Assembly (NCBI GenBank): GCA_965209015.1
Contig: OZ242367.1
Location: 1,860,001 to 1,924,000 of the forward strand
Length of the DNA stretch: 64,000 nt
Direction of reading: 5' to 3'
Source of the DNA: Bin80 sp965209015
Lineage (GTDB): Bacteria; Bacteroidota; Rhodothermia; Rhodothermales; Bin80
Both the position numbers and the translations under genes were made by a program. Within the stretch, counting starts at the first letter, position 1; every line of letters begins with the position of its first letter. This document shows, one piece after another, positions 9,022 to 17,672 of this stretch. The notes beneath the pieces are model-generated. The model had not been told where the DNA came from and did no database searches. It was given only the letters and a program-made list of their open reading frames with translations.

Positions 9022-9900
9022 TCAAATCACCCACCCAACTCCAAAGAGTACGCTATACATCAGGGATAGCATAGCCGTATATCCCAGAAGTGGATTCAAA
9101 CCTTCAGGCTCTCTCCTGGTGATGAGCCAATAGAGTATAGCCACAGAAGGGATCAAAGTCAGTGAAGGAAGGTCTGCCCAAAGATGGTCACCTAAAGCAT
9201 ATCCAATTGAGGGTGGAATTAAGGCGGCAATAATGATACATCCTGCCCACAGTGCGATACCAAAATTTCGACCGAATCGAACCACTAAGGTCATTTTTTT
9301 AGCTTTGCGATCCTCATGTATGTCACGGATATTATTGACCGTCAGAATTGCAATCCCCCATAGACCTGGAGCCAAACCCACAATCACTACGGTGGAGGTA
9401 ACCTCAAGCATCTGGACATAATAGGTGCCTGCAACAGCAACTGGACCGAAGAAAATCAATACGAATAACTCACCAAGCCCCTTGTATCCATATGGCCAAG
9501 GACCCGCCGTATAAAAGATACCAGATAAAATAGAAGCAAAGCCAATCACCAGAACCTCCCAACCAGCCCGAAAGAACAAGTACATTCCGAAAAACGCAGC
9601 AACCGCAAATACTGTGCTGCTGGCAATCATCACCTTACGGGGTTGAATTAAGCCGGCTTGGGTAACTCGTTTGGGTCCCTTGCGCTCATCTGTGTCTGCA
9701 CCGCGGATAAAGTCAGCATAATCATTACATAGATTGGTACCAATTGTAATTAGAATAGCACAAAGGGCAGCAATTAATACAGCACCAAGATGAAAGCCCC
9801 CGTCTTCCCAAGCCAATGCAGATGCCACAATGATTGGAGCAATGGCAACAGTGAGCGTCTTCGGTCGTGAAGCTAAAATCCAGGCATTCAGATTGCTCAT
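9022..9900 (-). CDS. menA: 1,4-dihydroxy-2-naphthoate polyprenyltransferase
   Basis: Integral membrane UbiA-family prenyltransferase that attaches the isoprenoid tail to DHNA. Seen: first aspartate-rich motif in NLCNDYADFIRGADTD, second in NNIRDIHEDRKAKK, the opening AWILASRPKTL typical of MenA, and about eight hydrophobic segments. The ATG at 9898-9900 is chosen because it aligns with MenA starts and lies one base after the menB stop; an alternative TTG start at 9927 would overlap menB. With menB it forms a tight two-gene unit, and its substrate is the product of the MenB/thioesterase steps. No separate DHNA-CoA thioesterase gene is seen here. Confidence 0.93.
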   Translation of the reverse strand: MSNLNAWILASRPKTLTVAIAPIIVASALAWEDGGFHLGAVLIAALCAILITIGTNLCNDYADFIRGADTDERKGPKRVTQAGLIQPRKVMIASSTVFAVAAFFGMYLFFRAGWEVLVIGFASILSGIFYTAGPWPYGYKGLGELFVLIFFGPVAVAGTYYVQMLEVTSTVVIVGLAPGLWGIAILTVNNIRDIHEDRKAKKMTLVVRFGRNFGIALWAGCIIIAALIPPSIGYALGDHLWADLPSLTLIPSVAILYWLITRREPEGLNPLLGYTAMLSLMYSVLFGVGWVI

Positions 9901-9901
9901 C

Positions 9902-10786
9902 TTAGGGCTTGTATCCATCCTTATCAAAGTGGGGAGGTCTCTTCTCTAAATACGCTGTCTTTCCTTCCTGCCCCTCCTCGGTCATATAAAATAACATGGT
10001 GGCATGTCCAGCCAACTCTTGCAAACCGGCCTGTCCATCACAATCGGCATTGAACCCTGCCTTGAGCATCCGAATAGCAATATTAGAGTTCATGAGAATT
10101 TCTCTGCACCACTGTACCGTAGTCAACTCGAGATCATCTAATTTGACAACCGTGTTCACAAGCCCCATCTCCAGTGCTTCGGAGGCATTGTAGGGCCTAC
10201 ACAAGAACCATATCTCTCGAGCTTTTTTCTGGCCAACATGACGGGCGAGAAAACTTGCACCATAGCCTCCATCAAATGAACCAACTTTGGGGCCGGTCTG
10301 CATGAATTTGGCATTTTGAGCTGCAATTGTAAGGTCACATATCACATGCAAAACATGCCCTCCTCCAACCGCCCATCCCGCAACCATGGCAATCACTGGC
10401 TTTGGACAGGTTCGAATTTGTCGCTGAAGATCAAGGACATTTAAGCGCTGCGTACCAGATCCTTCCTCTTCATACCCATGATCACCTCGTATCCTCTGAT
10501 CTCCACCAGAGCAAAAAGCATCAGGCCCTGCCCCAGTCAAAATAATTACTCCGATGGATGCATCATCTCTGGCTTTTGTAAAGGCATCCTGCAGTTCGGA
10601 TACAGTCAAAGGACGGAAAGCATTACGCACTTCAGGTCGATTCATTGTGATCTTCGCAATCCCCTCCGTATCCGTACCTGTAATCCCCGTCTCATACAGT
10701 ATATCAGTATAGTCTCCAGCATTCTTCCATTCAATTGGACCGTGAACAGATGGGCGATAGGTAAAGTGGTGTTTTCTCTTGGACAT
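9902..10786 (-). CDS. menB: 1,4-dihydroxy-2-naphthoyl-CoA synthase
   Basis: Crotonase-superfamily enzyme that cyclises o-succinylbenzoyl-CoA to DHNA-CoA. Seen: the oxyanion-hole segment FCSGGDQRIRG, the glycine-rich AGWAVGGGHVLHVICDL, and the MenB signature GPKVGSFDGGYGASFLARHVGQKKARE with FLCRPYNASEALEMGLVN downstream. The C-terminus (EGKTAYLEKRPPHF) is also typical. At 294 residues it is slightly longer than most. The start ATG at 10784-10786 gives MSKRKHHFTYRP, a usual MenB opening. It is followed one base later by menA. Confidence 0.95.
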   Translation of the reverse strand: MSKRKHHFTYRPSVHGPIEWKNAGDYTDILYETGITGTDTEGIAKITMNRPEVRNAFRPLTVSELQDAFTKARDDASIGVIILTGAGPDAFCSGGDQRIRGDHGYEEEGSGTQRLNVLDLQRQIRTCPKPVIAMVAGWAVGGGHVLHVICDLTIAAQNAKFMQTGPKVGSFDGGYGASFLARHVGQKKAREIWFLCRPYNASEALEMGLVNTVVKLDDLELTTVQWCREILMNSNIAIRMLKAGFNADCDGQAGLQELAGHATMLFYMTEEGQEGKTAYLEKRPPHFDKDGYKP

Positions 10787-11229
10787 ATTACAATAATTTA
10801 ACTTAGATCAGAAGCTGGTTGTACATCAGGAGCTAAAGTAATCAAATCATCCCGACATTAAACGCAAGATGCTCTGAGGTATTCCAAATCAGACAAAAAA
10901 CTGGATGGGAAGGCTAATCAGAGTGGAGGATAGGCGAACCTATTGCATATGATTGAGAACAGGCATCGTGGAATAAAAACTAGGGGTATACAGATCAATC
11001 ACTTTGATATAGACCAAATTCATTGAGATTAATCAGATGATTTGAATCTGAAGTCTCAGAGGCAAAAGATTTTTTACGAAAGCTCACCCACTTTAACCCT
11101 TATCTTCCTATTGACCTGAGTCGACAAGGTGTATAACTTTCTCGGGGCACAACCGCGAAAATAGTTGGAGGAAAAGACCTCCGCCGATAGTCCGTAGCTG
11201 TGCGGTACTTCGGTTTGCTCTGTTGATAC
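10787..11229. other. Intergenic region upstream of menB
   Basis: About 440 bp without a protein-like frame. It must contain the menB-menA promoter on the minus strand. A short stem (GGAGG/CCTCC, 11167-11182, six-base loop) lies near the 3' end of the next minus-strand gene, but it has no T tract on either side. Confidence 0.35.
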
Positions 11230-12045
11230 CTACCACCTTTCACGCTGCTCATAAGGGACATACTGACGTGTCTCTAGTGTACCGTTGAGTGCCTGTGTAA
11301 CAGTTCCCTGCAAACGGGCTCTATCCCGAGAACTGTATTTCGCCATAACTGTGTCGCTGTTCAGTAAAGCATTGGCCATGCGTAATAACTCAATTTCCCC
11401 AAGCGACGAGGCTAAACTTATGGCAGAACTCACAGTGCCATAGGAATCAAATCCCGCAATATACTTAGCGGCAACCTGCCGCATTCGATCACGCTCCGAC
11501 GAACTGAATGAACTTAATCCCCAGTAATCTAACATCATGCGAAGAGTCATCAATTGGCTTCCGACACTTAAAAGCATTGTTCCAGGCGGCGGAGTTTCTA
11601 CAAAATTCAAAACAGGTTCAAAGGCTTTTCGACCAAAATCAATTACTTCCATATGACGTCCCAGCCATGGTAAAATTAGTGGAATTGTGGAAGGATCCCT
11701 TAAGTATAGTACTTCTCTCACCAGAGACAACGCACTCTCTGCAAACCACTCACCCTTGTACATGGGCATTGAATCATCTCCGCTAAGTACAATTCTACGA
11801 ACTCGCTCGTTTTCATTTTGAAGTGCCATAACCAACGCAGACTTAACCTCTGGCGTGCGCTGATCCGATGGAAGTAACTCATAGCCAGAAATACCACTGA
11901 ACGATACAGTATGGTCACTGCTGAGTAACTGCTCAATCACTTCATCTGGTGAAGGGATACGAGACCTTTGTGCGCCTGATTCCCATACTGTAAGAAAATT
12001 AAAGGAAAGCGTTGCCGTGAAGATTAGAGCAAATCTTGTTTTCAT
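11230..12045 (-). CDS. Secreted alpha-helical (HEAT-like?) protein of unknown function
   Basis: Protein of 271 residues with a clear signal peptide (MKTRFALIFTATLSFNFL, cleavage probably near the SGAQ at residues 23-26). The body is helical and contains repeated segments that read like HEAT/armadillo helices (TPEVKSALVMALQNENERVRRIV; RDPSTIPLILPWLGRH; YGTVSSAISLASSLGEIELLRMA). No catalytic motif is visible. It lies 21 bp downstream of the M15 peptidase-like gene on the same strand and may be co-transcribed with it. I do not recognise a named family, so the HEAT-like call rests on pattern only. Confidence 0.6.
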   Translation of the reverse strand: MKTRFALIFTATLSFNFLTVWESGAQRSRIPSPDEVIEQLLSSDHTVSFSGISGYELLPSDQRTPEVKSALVMALQNENERVRRIVLSGDDSMPMYKGEWFAESALSLVREVLYLRDPSTIPLILPWLGRHMEVIDFGRKAFEPVLNFVETPPPGTMLLSVGSQLMTLRMMLDYWGLSSFSSSERDRMRQVAAKYIAGFDSYGTVSSAISLASSLGEIELLRMANALLNSDTVMAKYSSRDRARLQGTVTQALNGTLETRQYVPYEQRERW

Positions 12046-12066
12046 GGTCTAAGGTAAGGAATATGA

Positions 12067-12915
12067 TCACATGTCAATGTGAAGATGACAGTCTGGATAA
12101 GTACCCCATGGAAGCGGATTAAAACCTAAAGTGTCTGCAATCTGGGACAGTTTATCATAATATGTCCTATCACAGCTTGTGCGGATATCAACCGCCCTGC
12201 CACTCATATGATGGCTATTCTGCTTTCCACCAACTGCACGGTTTCCCTTGGGACATCGATAGCCGGAAGTCAATACAATTGGTCTCCCATCCATATCGCG
12301 AAGTTTTTGAACCCCATTCATAACACCTGATTCCATAATACCATAGGGGCTATGCTTTCCGAATTCGGTTCCATTCCTCCAGTGTCCCATAAACTCGTTC
12401 CAGGAAAAATCCGTGGTTGAACCCCCGCTCAAAAATTGAACGCAAACGGGCGTAAAGCCTACTTCATATTCTTCATATTCTGTAATGAGATCGCAGGTTC
12501 TTTGGTCGTTACAGAGGCATTCTTCAACCTCATTATCATGGACATATGGATTTCTGTCCCCATCATCCCCACCCCCTTGGCCATCATCGGAATCATCTCC
12601 ACCATCATCACCATTTCCTGCATCACCATTACCGTCAAAACCTCCTCCAGTAGTGATGTCTATAAGAACTGAAGAACAGGTAATCTCCAACCTTTCGATG
12701 AACGGCAAACACGAGTCTCCATAGATTACATCGTTCTCTACTCTACAGATATATGCAAAATCAATATCACTTACCCAACAAAAAGTAATAATATCGTTCT
12801 TTCCTGATATTGGTTTTTGTGTCAATGTCATAGTTATCTGCCTTGGATCTTTGCCGGGGGCATACACTGTTGTTTTGATTGGCTCATACCCGATCGTATA
12901 CTCGGCAACTATCAT
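12067..12915 (-). CDS. M15-type peptidase domain protein (Peptidase_M15_3-like), lacking its own signal
   Basis: The C-terminal 90 residues carry the zinc-peptidase pattern of the D-Ala-D-Ala/DD-peptidase M15 group: SGYRCPKGNRAVGG, then SHHMSGRAVDIRTS with the metal-binding His and Asp, and a final CHLHIDM. Before that lies an acidic Gly/Asp linker (about residues 110-140) and a Cys-rich segment. The N-terminal part (AEYTIGYEPIKTTVYAPG) looks like the middle of a beta domain, not a protein start, and there is no signal peptide. The ATG at 12913-12915 overlaps the upstream lipoprotein stop (ATGA). The -1 frame is open across the junction, so the protein may really be the C-terminal half of that lipoprotein (see findings). 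Likely role: peptidoglycan or peptide hydrolysis in the periplasm. Confidence 0.7.
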   Translation of the reverse strand: MIVAEYTIGYEPIKTTVYAPGKDPRQITMTLTQKPISGKNDIITFCWVSDIDFAYICRVENDVIYGDSCLPFIERLEITCSSVLIDITTGGGFDGNGDAGNGDDGGDDSDDGQGGGDDGDRNPYVHDNEVEECLCNDQRTCDLITEYEEYEVGFTPVCVQFLSGGSTTDFSWNEFMGHWRNGTEFGKHSPYGIMESGVMNGVQKLRDMDGRPIVLTSGYRCPKGNRAVGGKQNSHHMSGRAVDIRTSCDRTYYDKLSQIADTLGFNPLPWGTYPDCHLHIDM

Positions 12916-13445
12916 CCGATTTTTTCGGAATCCCCCTCTAACCACTGCGCAACGTAGTCCTTAAAGAGAGAAGTATCTAAGCCTATGCCAATGAATTCAA
13001 CCAACTGCCCCGAAATCCTTTGCCCCTTCCCATCCACATTAGCCACCAACGTTCGTACAACGAATAGACCGGTATGGTTAGCACTGGTTGCGGTTCCCTC
13101 AAGAAGCGTAGCGGCGACATACCCCCCGGTGGTGTTATCCCAGATTTCAATCTGATCCCAATCTGGTGAATGCTGTTGCACCATCGCAGCAAGGATCTCA
13201 GGAATGGTGCTGTCACTAGCTACCTTATATGAAACATTAGGTAGAGACGGAATAGATTTCTGATCTTCTTCCAAGGCAGTAGTATACCACTGGCGAACAG
13301 TTTGAATTCGATTGGATTCTGCCTCAGGTGAACCTATATCTGGTACAAATGAACTGTCGCAGGATGCAAACAACAACAATCCAAAAAGTAGTATCACCTT
13401 GAATATTCGGCGCGGAATGAATAGGGATAGGTTACTGAAAACCAT
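12912..13445 (-). CDS. Lipoprotein of unknown function (possible N-terminal half of the M15 protein)
   Basis: Protein of 177 residues starting at the ATG 13443-13445. The N-terminus has a basic stretch (RRIFK), a hydrophobic core (VILLFGLLL) and a lipobox-like FASC at about residues 26-29, so it should be a lipidated envelope protein. The remainder has no recognised domain. It ends EGDSEKIG with a stop that overlaps the next ATG. The A6 tract at 12920-12925 sits seven codons or fewer before the stop. I favour a link, by frameshift or coupling, to the M15 gene. An upstream TTG/ATG extension to 13520 would place the signal internally and is rejected. Confidence 0.6.
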   Translation of the reverse strand: MVFSNLSLFIPRRIFKVILLFGLLLFASCDSSFVPDIGSPEAESNRIQTVRQWYTTALEEDQKSIPSLPNVSYKVASDSTIPEILAAMVQQHSPDWDQIEIWDNTTGGYVAATLLEGTATSANHTGLFVVRTLVANVDGKGQRISGQLVEFIGIGLDTSLFKDYVAQWLEGDSEKIG

Positions 13446-13569
13446 CTTCAGATTTGGGTTAACGTCCACTGCGAAATATAAGCCCAGATATTTTGCTTGC
13501 AAAATTTGGAGGTTTTGCAAAGACTATCGCTACTATTAGATATTGGGGGGAGGCTTGAATTAAGACAGA

Positions 13570-13636
13570 TCTGCCCCGTACCCATAAATTTGTGAAAATG
13601 TTCATTGTCAAGTCATATTCATGGGTACAAGGTAGA
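13570..13636 (-). other. Long imperfect inverted repeat / candidate RNA hairpin
   Basis: In the minus-strand transcript, the arms 13636-13621 and 13585-13570 can form 15 of 16 base pairs, two of them G-U, around a 35-base loop. The core is the perfect GTACCCAT/ATGGGTAC pair. The G-U pairs suit RNA on the minus strand better than the plus strand. The hairpin lies in the 380-bp gap between the menD stop and the lipoprotein start, so it could be a menD 3' structure or a leader element of the lipoprotein gene. Confidence 0.45.
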
Positions 13637-13823
13637 CCTCGGGGAACACCGGCGCAGTAAATAAAGCAGAGATAGTGAACAGATCCCAAATTCGGAAAAT
13701 CAATGAACTCATGATATCCCAAAGGGATGTTATTGTAGGTTAAGGCGAAGTACTTGTCAAATTGTTCAACGACAAAAGAAGTGAATCGTCTACCTAGAAT
13801 AAATCACTTGATGTTTATTGTAC

Positions 13824-15557
13824 TTAGGCTTCCCCAGAAGGCTCTAATAAATAACTTACCCGTTCGCTTATTTCGCTGAATATAGCCTTACGCAGCTGAA
13901 CGTTCTTCTTAAGATTGACTTTAACCTCAATGATGTGAGGTCCTGATAAATTAGCGGCAGACACCCACGCCTCTTCTAACTGTTGTAATGATTTAGCCTG
14001 AGAATACGGAATCTTAAACTGCTTCGCTGCCCAACGAAAATTCATGTGATGGGGCGTCACGAGCGCTTGTTCAAACTGCTCATTCCCCAGTGCAATGGGA
14101 AGCATGCGAAAAATCCCACCACCATTGTTGTTGATCACCACAATCGTCACATTCCTTCCATTTAATAGAGCCAAAGAATTTAGATCATGCAAAAGTGCTA
14201 AGTCTCCCAAAAGAACAGCCCCTCGTTCAGGGCATGCTTGGGCAATCCCCGCAGCCGTGGCAATCGTCCCGTCAATTCCACTAGCCCCCCGGTTTGAAAA
14301 GATCCGAGGGAAGCCGTTAAATCCTATTGGAAAAAATGATTGTAAATCCCTAATGGGCATGCTACTTGCACTCAACAGCCAATTTGAACTGTTAAGTAAT
14401 CTGGACATCTCCCAGATAATTGAGGGCTCTGATAGTTTGTGTCCCAGTGCAATGGAAAGATATTTAGATATTCTGGAATCCATAGTCGTCCAGAATTGTA
14501 GCCATGGTGAATCCATGCGCCCCTTGATTACATTCCTTTCTATCCCATAACAACAATCATCAATATTCATCTGGATCCGGTCTGTCACCACATGAGATGG
14601 ATCAATTCTATTGGAAGATGGAGAAATAAGCACATAGGTATCGCATGAAGAATTCGCAAGAAACTTTTGCAACTCTTTAGATACCAGCGGTCCTCCAAAA
14701 TGGAGGATTACATCAGGGGAGTGGGTATGCACAATTGAATCATTGCGCATAATTAGATCATAAAAATTGATGGTAAAGTATGGAGCATGCACTGGTGCAC
14801 AAATATCTGGGAATAAAGGCCAACCCAGATGATGACACAAATTAAAGATCGACCGCCCTTCTTCAAGAGTTTGTAATCGGCCTACTACTACCATCCCCCG
14901 TTTTGCAGCTTGAATTCTCTTCAATAAATGATCATGTATGTTCATTCCTATCCCTCCCCCCCTATGGTAGTGTGTCTGTGGAGGAGCATTCTCTGACCAA
15001 GGTATCTCTGGAATAGACTTCGCTTGGTCATCCATCTCCAGTAGCGGCGCGCGGAACATACAATTGAGATGAACTGGTCCCGATTGAGCCTTAAAAACGG
15101 CATAATCCACAGTAGAGCGTATAAATACCTCATCGTCTTCGGATTCGGGGGCTGGCAAATCGGCAAACCATCTGGGGTAATGACCAAAAAGATGGACTTG
15201 GTCAATGGTCTGATTTGCACCTGTATCTCGCAATTCTGCAGGTCGGTCCGCCGTGAGACATATCATTGGTACAGCGTCTACAGAAGACTCTACTACCGCA
15301 GGGAAACCATTCGCTGCCGCAGTACCTGATGTAGTGATCCAGACACATGGTCTACGGATTGCCCGACCGTAACCAAGCGCAAAAAAGGCGCTTCCCCGCT
15401 CATCATAATGAACCGAAACATGAGCAGAGGGATGACTCAGCGCAGCTAATGCAAGGGGAGCACTCCGAAAACCTGGTGCAATCACAAACTGGTCAATCCC
15501 ACAACGAATCAACTCTTCAATGAGGTATCGCGCTCGATTGGTATTCCTCTGAATCAT
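13824..15557 (-). CDS. menD: SEPHCHC synthase (menaquinone pathway)
   Basis: Thiamine-diphosphate enzyme that joins isochorismate and 2-oxoglutarate. Seen: the N-terminal catalytic glutamate context VHYDERGSAFFALGYGRA, the SGTAAANGFPAVVES segment, and a C-terminal ThDP-binding motif running from GDLALLHDLNSL to VVINNNGGGIF, all typical of MenD. At 577 residues it matches the family. Its ATG overlaps the menF stop by four bases (ATGA), so the two genes are translationally coupled. MenF makes the substrate, giving a clear pathway logic. Confidence 0.95.
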   Translation of the reverse strand: MIQRNTNRARYLIEELIRCGIDQFVIAPGFRSAPLALAALSHPSAHVSVHYDERGSAFFALGYGRAIRRPCVWITTSGTAAANGFPAVVESSVDAVPMICLTADRPAELRDTGANQTIDQVHLFGHYPRWFADLPAPESEDDEVFIRSTVDYAVFKAQSGPVHLNCMFRAPLLEMDDQAKSIPEIPWSENAPPQTHYHRGGGIGMNIHDHLLKRIQAAKRGMVVVGRLQTLEEGRSIFNLCHHLGWPLFPDICAPVHAPYFTINFYDLIMRNDSIVHTHSPDVILHFGGPLVSKELQKFLANSSCDTYVLISPSSNRIDPSHVVTDRIQMNIDDCCYGIERNVIKGRMDSPWLQFWTTMDSRISKYLSIALGHKLSEPSIIWEMSRLLNSSNWLLSASSMPIRDLQSFFPIGFNGFPRIFSNRGASGIDGTIATAAGIAQACPERGAVLLGDLALLHDLNSLALLNGRNVTIVVINNNGGGIFRMLPIALGNEQFEQALVTPHHMNFRWAAKQFKIPYSQAKSLQQLEEAWVSAANLSGPHIIEVKVNLKKNVQLRKAIFSEISERVSYLLEPSGEA

Positions 15558-16951
15558 GAATAATCAAATCCTGATTGAACAGGAGAAGTGTAGAGACCAA
15601 GCACCCTAGCTAAATCACCAATCTTATGCTCAACCTCGTTCCATTCATCAAGAGGTGTGGATCCCCGAACAATCCCTGCACCAGAATACAGACGCAATGT
15701 GGATCCAGATACAAGACCGGAACGAATGGCAACGGCAAATTCAGCTTCATTGACACCCACCCAACCAACCGGCCCCGCATACCATCCTCGGTCAAAAGGC
15801 TCTTGTTCGCGAATCAAATCCAAGGCATTTTCTGAGGGATATCCTCCGACCGCCGGAGAGGGATGCAATGCTTCCAGCACTTCTAAGCTTGTCACTCGCT
15901 CTCGCATGATTGCACGTAATCTGGAAACCAAGTGTCTCTCAGATGCCAGACGCATAATTGATGGTACCGTATCCATCGTAACATATGCAGCCAAAGATGC
16001 AATTTCTTCCTGGAGACTGATCCGTACAAATTCATGCTCACGATGCTCTTTTGCACTTCTGAATAACTCATCAATCATCCGAGCGTCATCAACATCAGAT
16101 GCACCCCGAGGACGAGTACCAGCCACCGCTTCACTCTCTACGGATCGCCCCTCCCGTCGGAAGAGACGCTCAGGAGACGCACCCAAAAATGACTCATGAT
16201 CGGATGGTTCAAAGAGGAAATGAAAACTATTTGGAGTAACCTGCTTCAAGAGTTTAATGATGGATACAGGCTCGAGTGAATTAGAAAAATCAACAGCAGC
16301 TTCCCTCGCTAGAACAACCTTATCCAAAGATGATGTGCTAAAACTATGTAAAACTTTTCCAACGATGGTTTCCCATTCCTGAAAATCAGGAAAGAAGCGA
16401 TGCGATAAGGGCTGTGGAAAGAGGCTTGGTTCGCTGGAAGAAGATCCGATGGAATTTAACTGATGGAGAATTGCTTCTCCTTGCGAGTAATCTCTGGGGA
16501 GTACAAGGTTGCAAAGAAGGATCGTATGGTTGGAGTTTTTACGAATTTCGAATCGAGGAAGAATAAATCTCCACGCCCCGAATGAACTCCAATATTCAGA
16601 TTTGTTGCGGAGAAGATCAAACCTGATCCCTCCATAATATCTCACTCCTACTTCGCAATCAGAGAGCATTGTCATGAGACTTGACCGTAACTCCTCAAGA
16701 TCAGTGGCAGATGAAGAATAACAACAATCCGCTTCACCTAACGCGGCAACCTCAACGCCATAATCTCTCCCAGACCAGTAGATTCTACCCCCCTTAGGGC
16801 AGTTCATTAACCAGTGAATTAGAGACATCGCTTCAAGCTCCACCGAAACACGGACGATTCTCTGCTGATGAGATGCATCAGAATTATCCAAATGGTGTTG
16901 TATCTGTCCCCGTAATTCACGGACTGAGTCGGCGCCCACATGGCTCTTCAT
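15554..16951 (-). CDS. menF: Isochorismate synthase
   Basis: Chorismate-binding enzyme of 465 residues that commits chorismate to menaquinone. Seen: SSLDKVVLAREA, the GASPERLFRREGRSVESEAVAGTRPRG block, the LHPSPAVGGYPSENAL loop and the C-terminal GPVGWVGVNEAEFAVAIRSG with YSGAGIVRGSTPLDEWNEVEHK, which are the standard blocks of MenF/EntC/DhbC enzymes. The start at 16949-16951 fits family lengths. It overlaps menD by four bases. EntC-type siderophore use is excluded only by context: menD follows and no siderophore genes are seen. Confidence 0.94.
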   Translation of the reverse strand: MKSHVGADSVRELRGQIQHHLDNSDASHQQRIVRVSVELEAMSLIHWLMNCPKGGRIYWSGRDYGVEVAALGEADCCYSSSATDLEELRSSLMTMLSDCEVGVRYYGGIRFDLLRNKSEYWSSFGAWRFILPRFEIRKNSNHTILLCNLVLPRDYSQGEAILHQLNSIGSSSSEPSLFPQPLSHRFFPDFQEWETIVGKVLHSFSTSSLDKVVLAREAAVDFSNSLEPVSIIKLLKQVTPNSFHFLFEPSDHESFLGASPERLFRREGRSVESEAVAGTRPRGASDVDDARMIDELFRSAKEHREHEFVRISLQEEIASLAAYVTMDTVPSIMRLASERHLVSRLRAIMRERVTSLEVLEALHPSPAVGGYPSENALDLIREQEPFDRGWYAGPVGWVGVNEAEFAVAIRSGLVSGSTLRLYSGAGIVRGSTPLDEWNEVEHKIGDLARVLGLYTSPVQSGFDYS

Positions 16952-16967
16952 CTACCAGATTCTCTCC

Positions 16968-17609
16968 TCAGGAGCTCTTATTCTTAAACATCGTCTGGAT
17001 TATACTATCTTCAATCTCCTGAAAATTAGCAAGAAGAATTCCGTTTTGTAAAGCACTACGAATTATAAAAGCTCTTAGGGTATGGTCTGGTGCTGAAAGT
17101 TTATAGAGTGTTTTCCAACAACGGTTCACCAATGGCCTCATCAAGAAAGATAGGATACCCCAACGAATACATATAAACCCGATCAATCCGATAATCACAT
17201 TCGTGTACTGACCGGACATAGCTAATACTGACATAGCCGTGGCATAAAGAACAGCTTGCAATAATACAGAATCTAAAATTCTCAGTAGAGGGTATAGATG
17301 AAGATTTACCAAGGCTGGGGCTACAATTTGCCATAGAAAATAAAATCCAAGTACGGTAACCGACAGTTGCCAAGGGGGACAAAGTAACCCTCCGAGTGCG
17401 AGGATCCAGAGTGATAAGGTCTGGGGGGAACGAATCCAGGTATCCGATCTGGCCAGATGAACTTCGATAGGTATCCGCTCAAAGAGTTCTTCTGCATATT
17501 CTAATAGAAGATCAACAGTTGTTCGATACCAGATACCGGACTCTGTAAAGATCCCTTGTGGGGTATTTAGATATTCAACCTTGTTTTTTGGCCAAAGTGG
17601 CCATCCCAT
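16968..17609 (-). CDS. Integral membrane protein of unknown function
   Basis: Protein of 213 residues with three to four hydrophobic segments (about residues 65-85, 85-105, 112-132 and 136-155) and charged soluble ends. It begins MGWPLWPKNKVEYL and has a YAEELFERIPIEVHL amphipathic segment. No known motif is visible. It lies 16 bp upstream of menF on the same strand, so it is probably transcribed with menF-menD. A role in quinone or envelope metabolism is possible, but nothing in the sequence shows it. Confidence 0.6.
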   Translation of the reverse strand: MGWPLWPKNKVEYLNTPQGIFTESGIWYRTTVDLLLEYAEELFERIPIEVHLARSDTWIRSPQTLSLWILALGGLLCPPWQLSVTVLGFYFLWQIVAPALVNLHLYPLLRILDSVLLQAVLYATAMSVLAMSGQYTNVIIGLIGFICIRWGILSFLMRPLVNRCWKTLYKLSAPDHTLRAFIIRSALQNGILLANFQEIEDSIIQTMFKNKSS

Positions 17610-17672
17610 TTGACTAGGATAAAAACTACCCGTTGAACCGAGCCCCTACCCCATTGTTGCTATGCACCCGAA

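Noticed and set aside
11167..11182. GGAGG/CCTCC stem as a terminator
   Set aside because: Only five base pairs and no T tract on either strand.
13459..13722. Minus-strand 87-codon frame upstream of the lipoprotein
   Set aside because: It covers the non-coding hairpin region and overlaps the lipoprotein start; no signal or family pattern.
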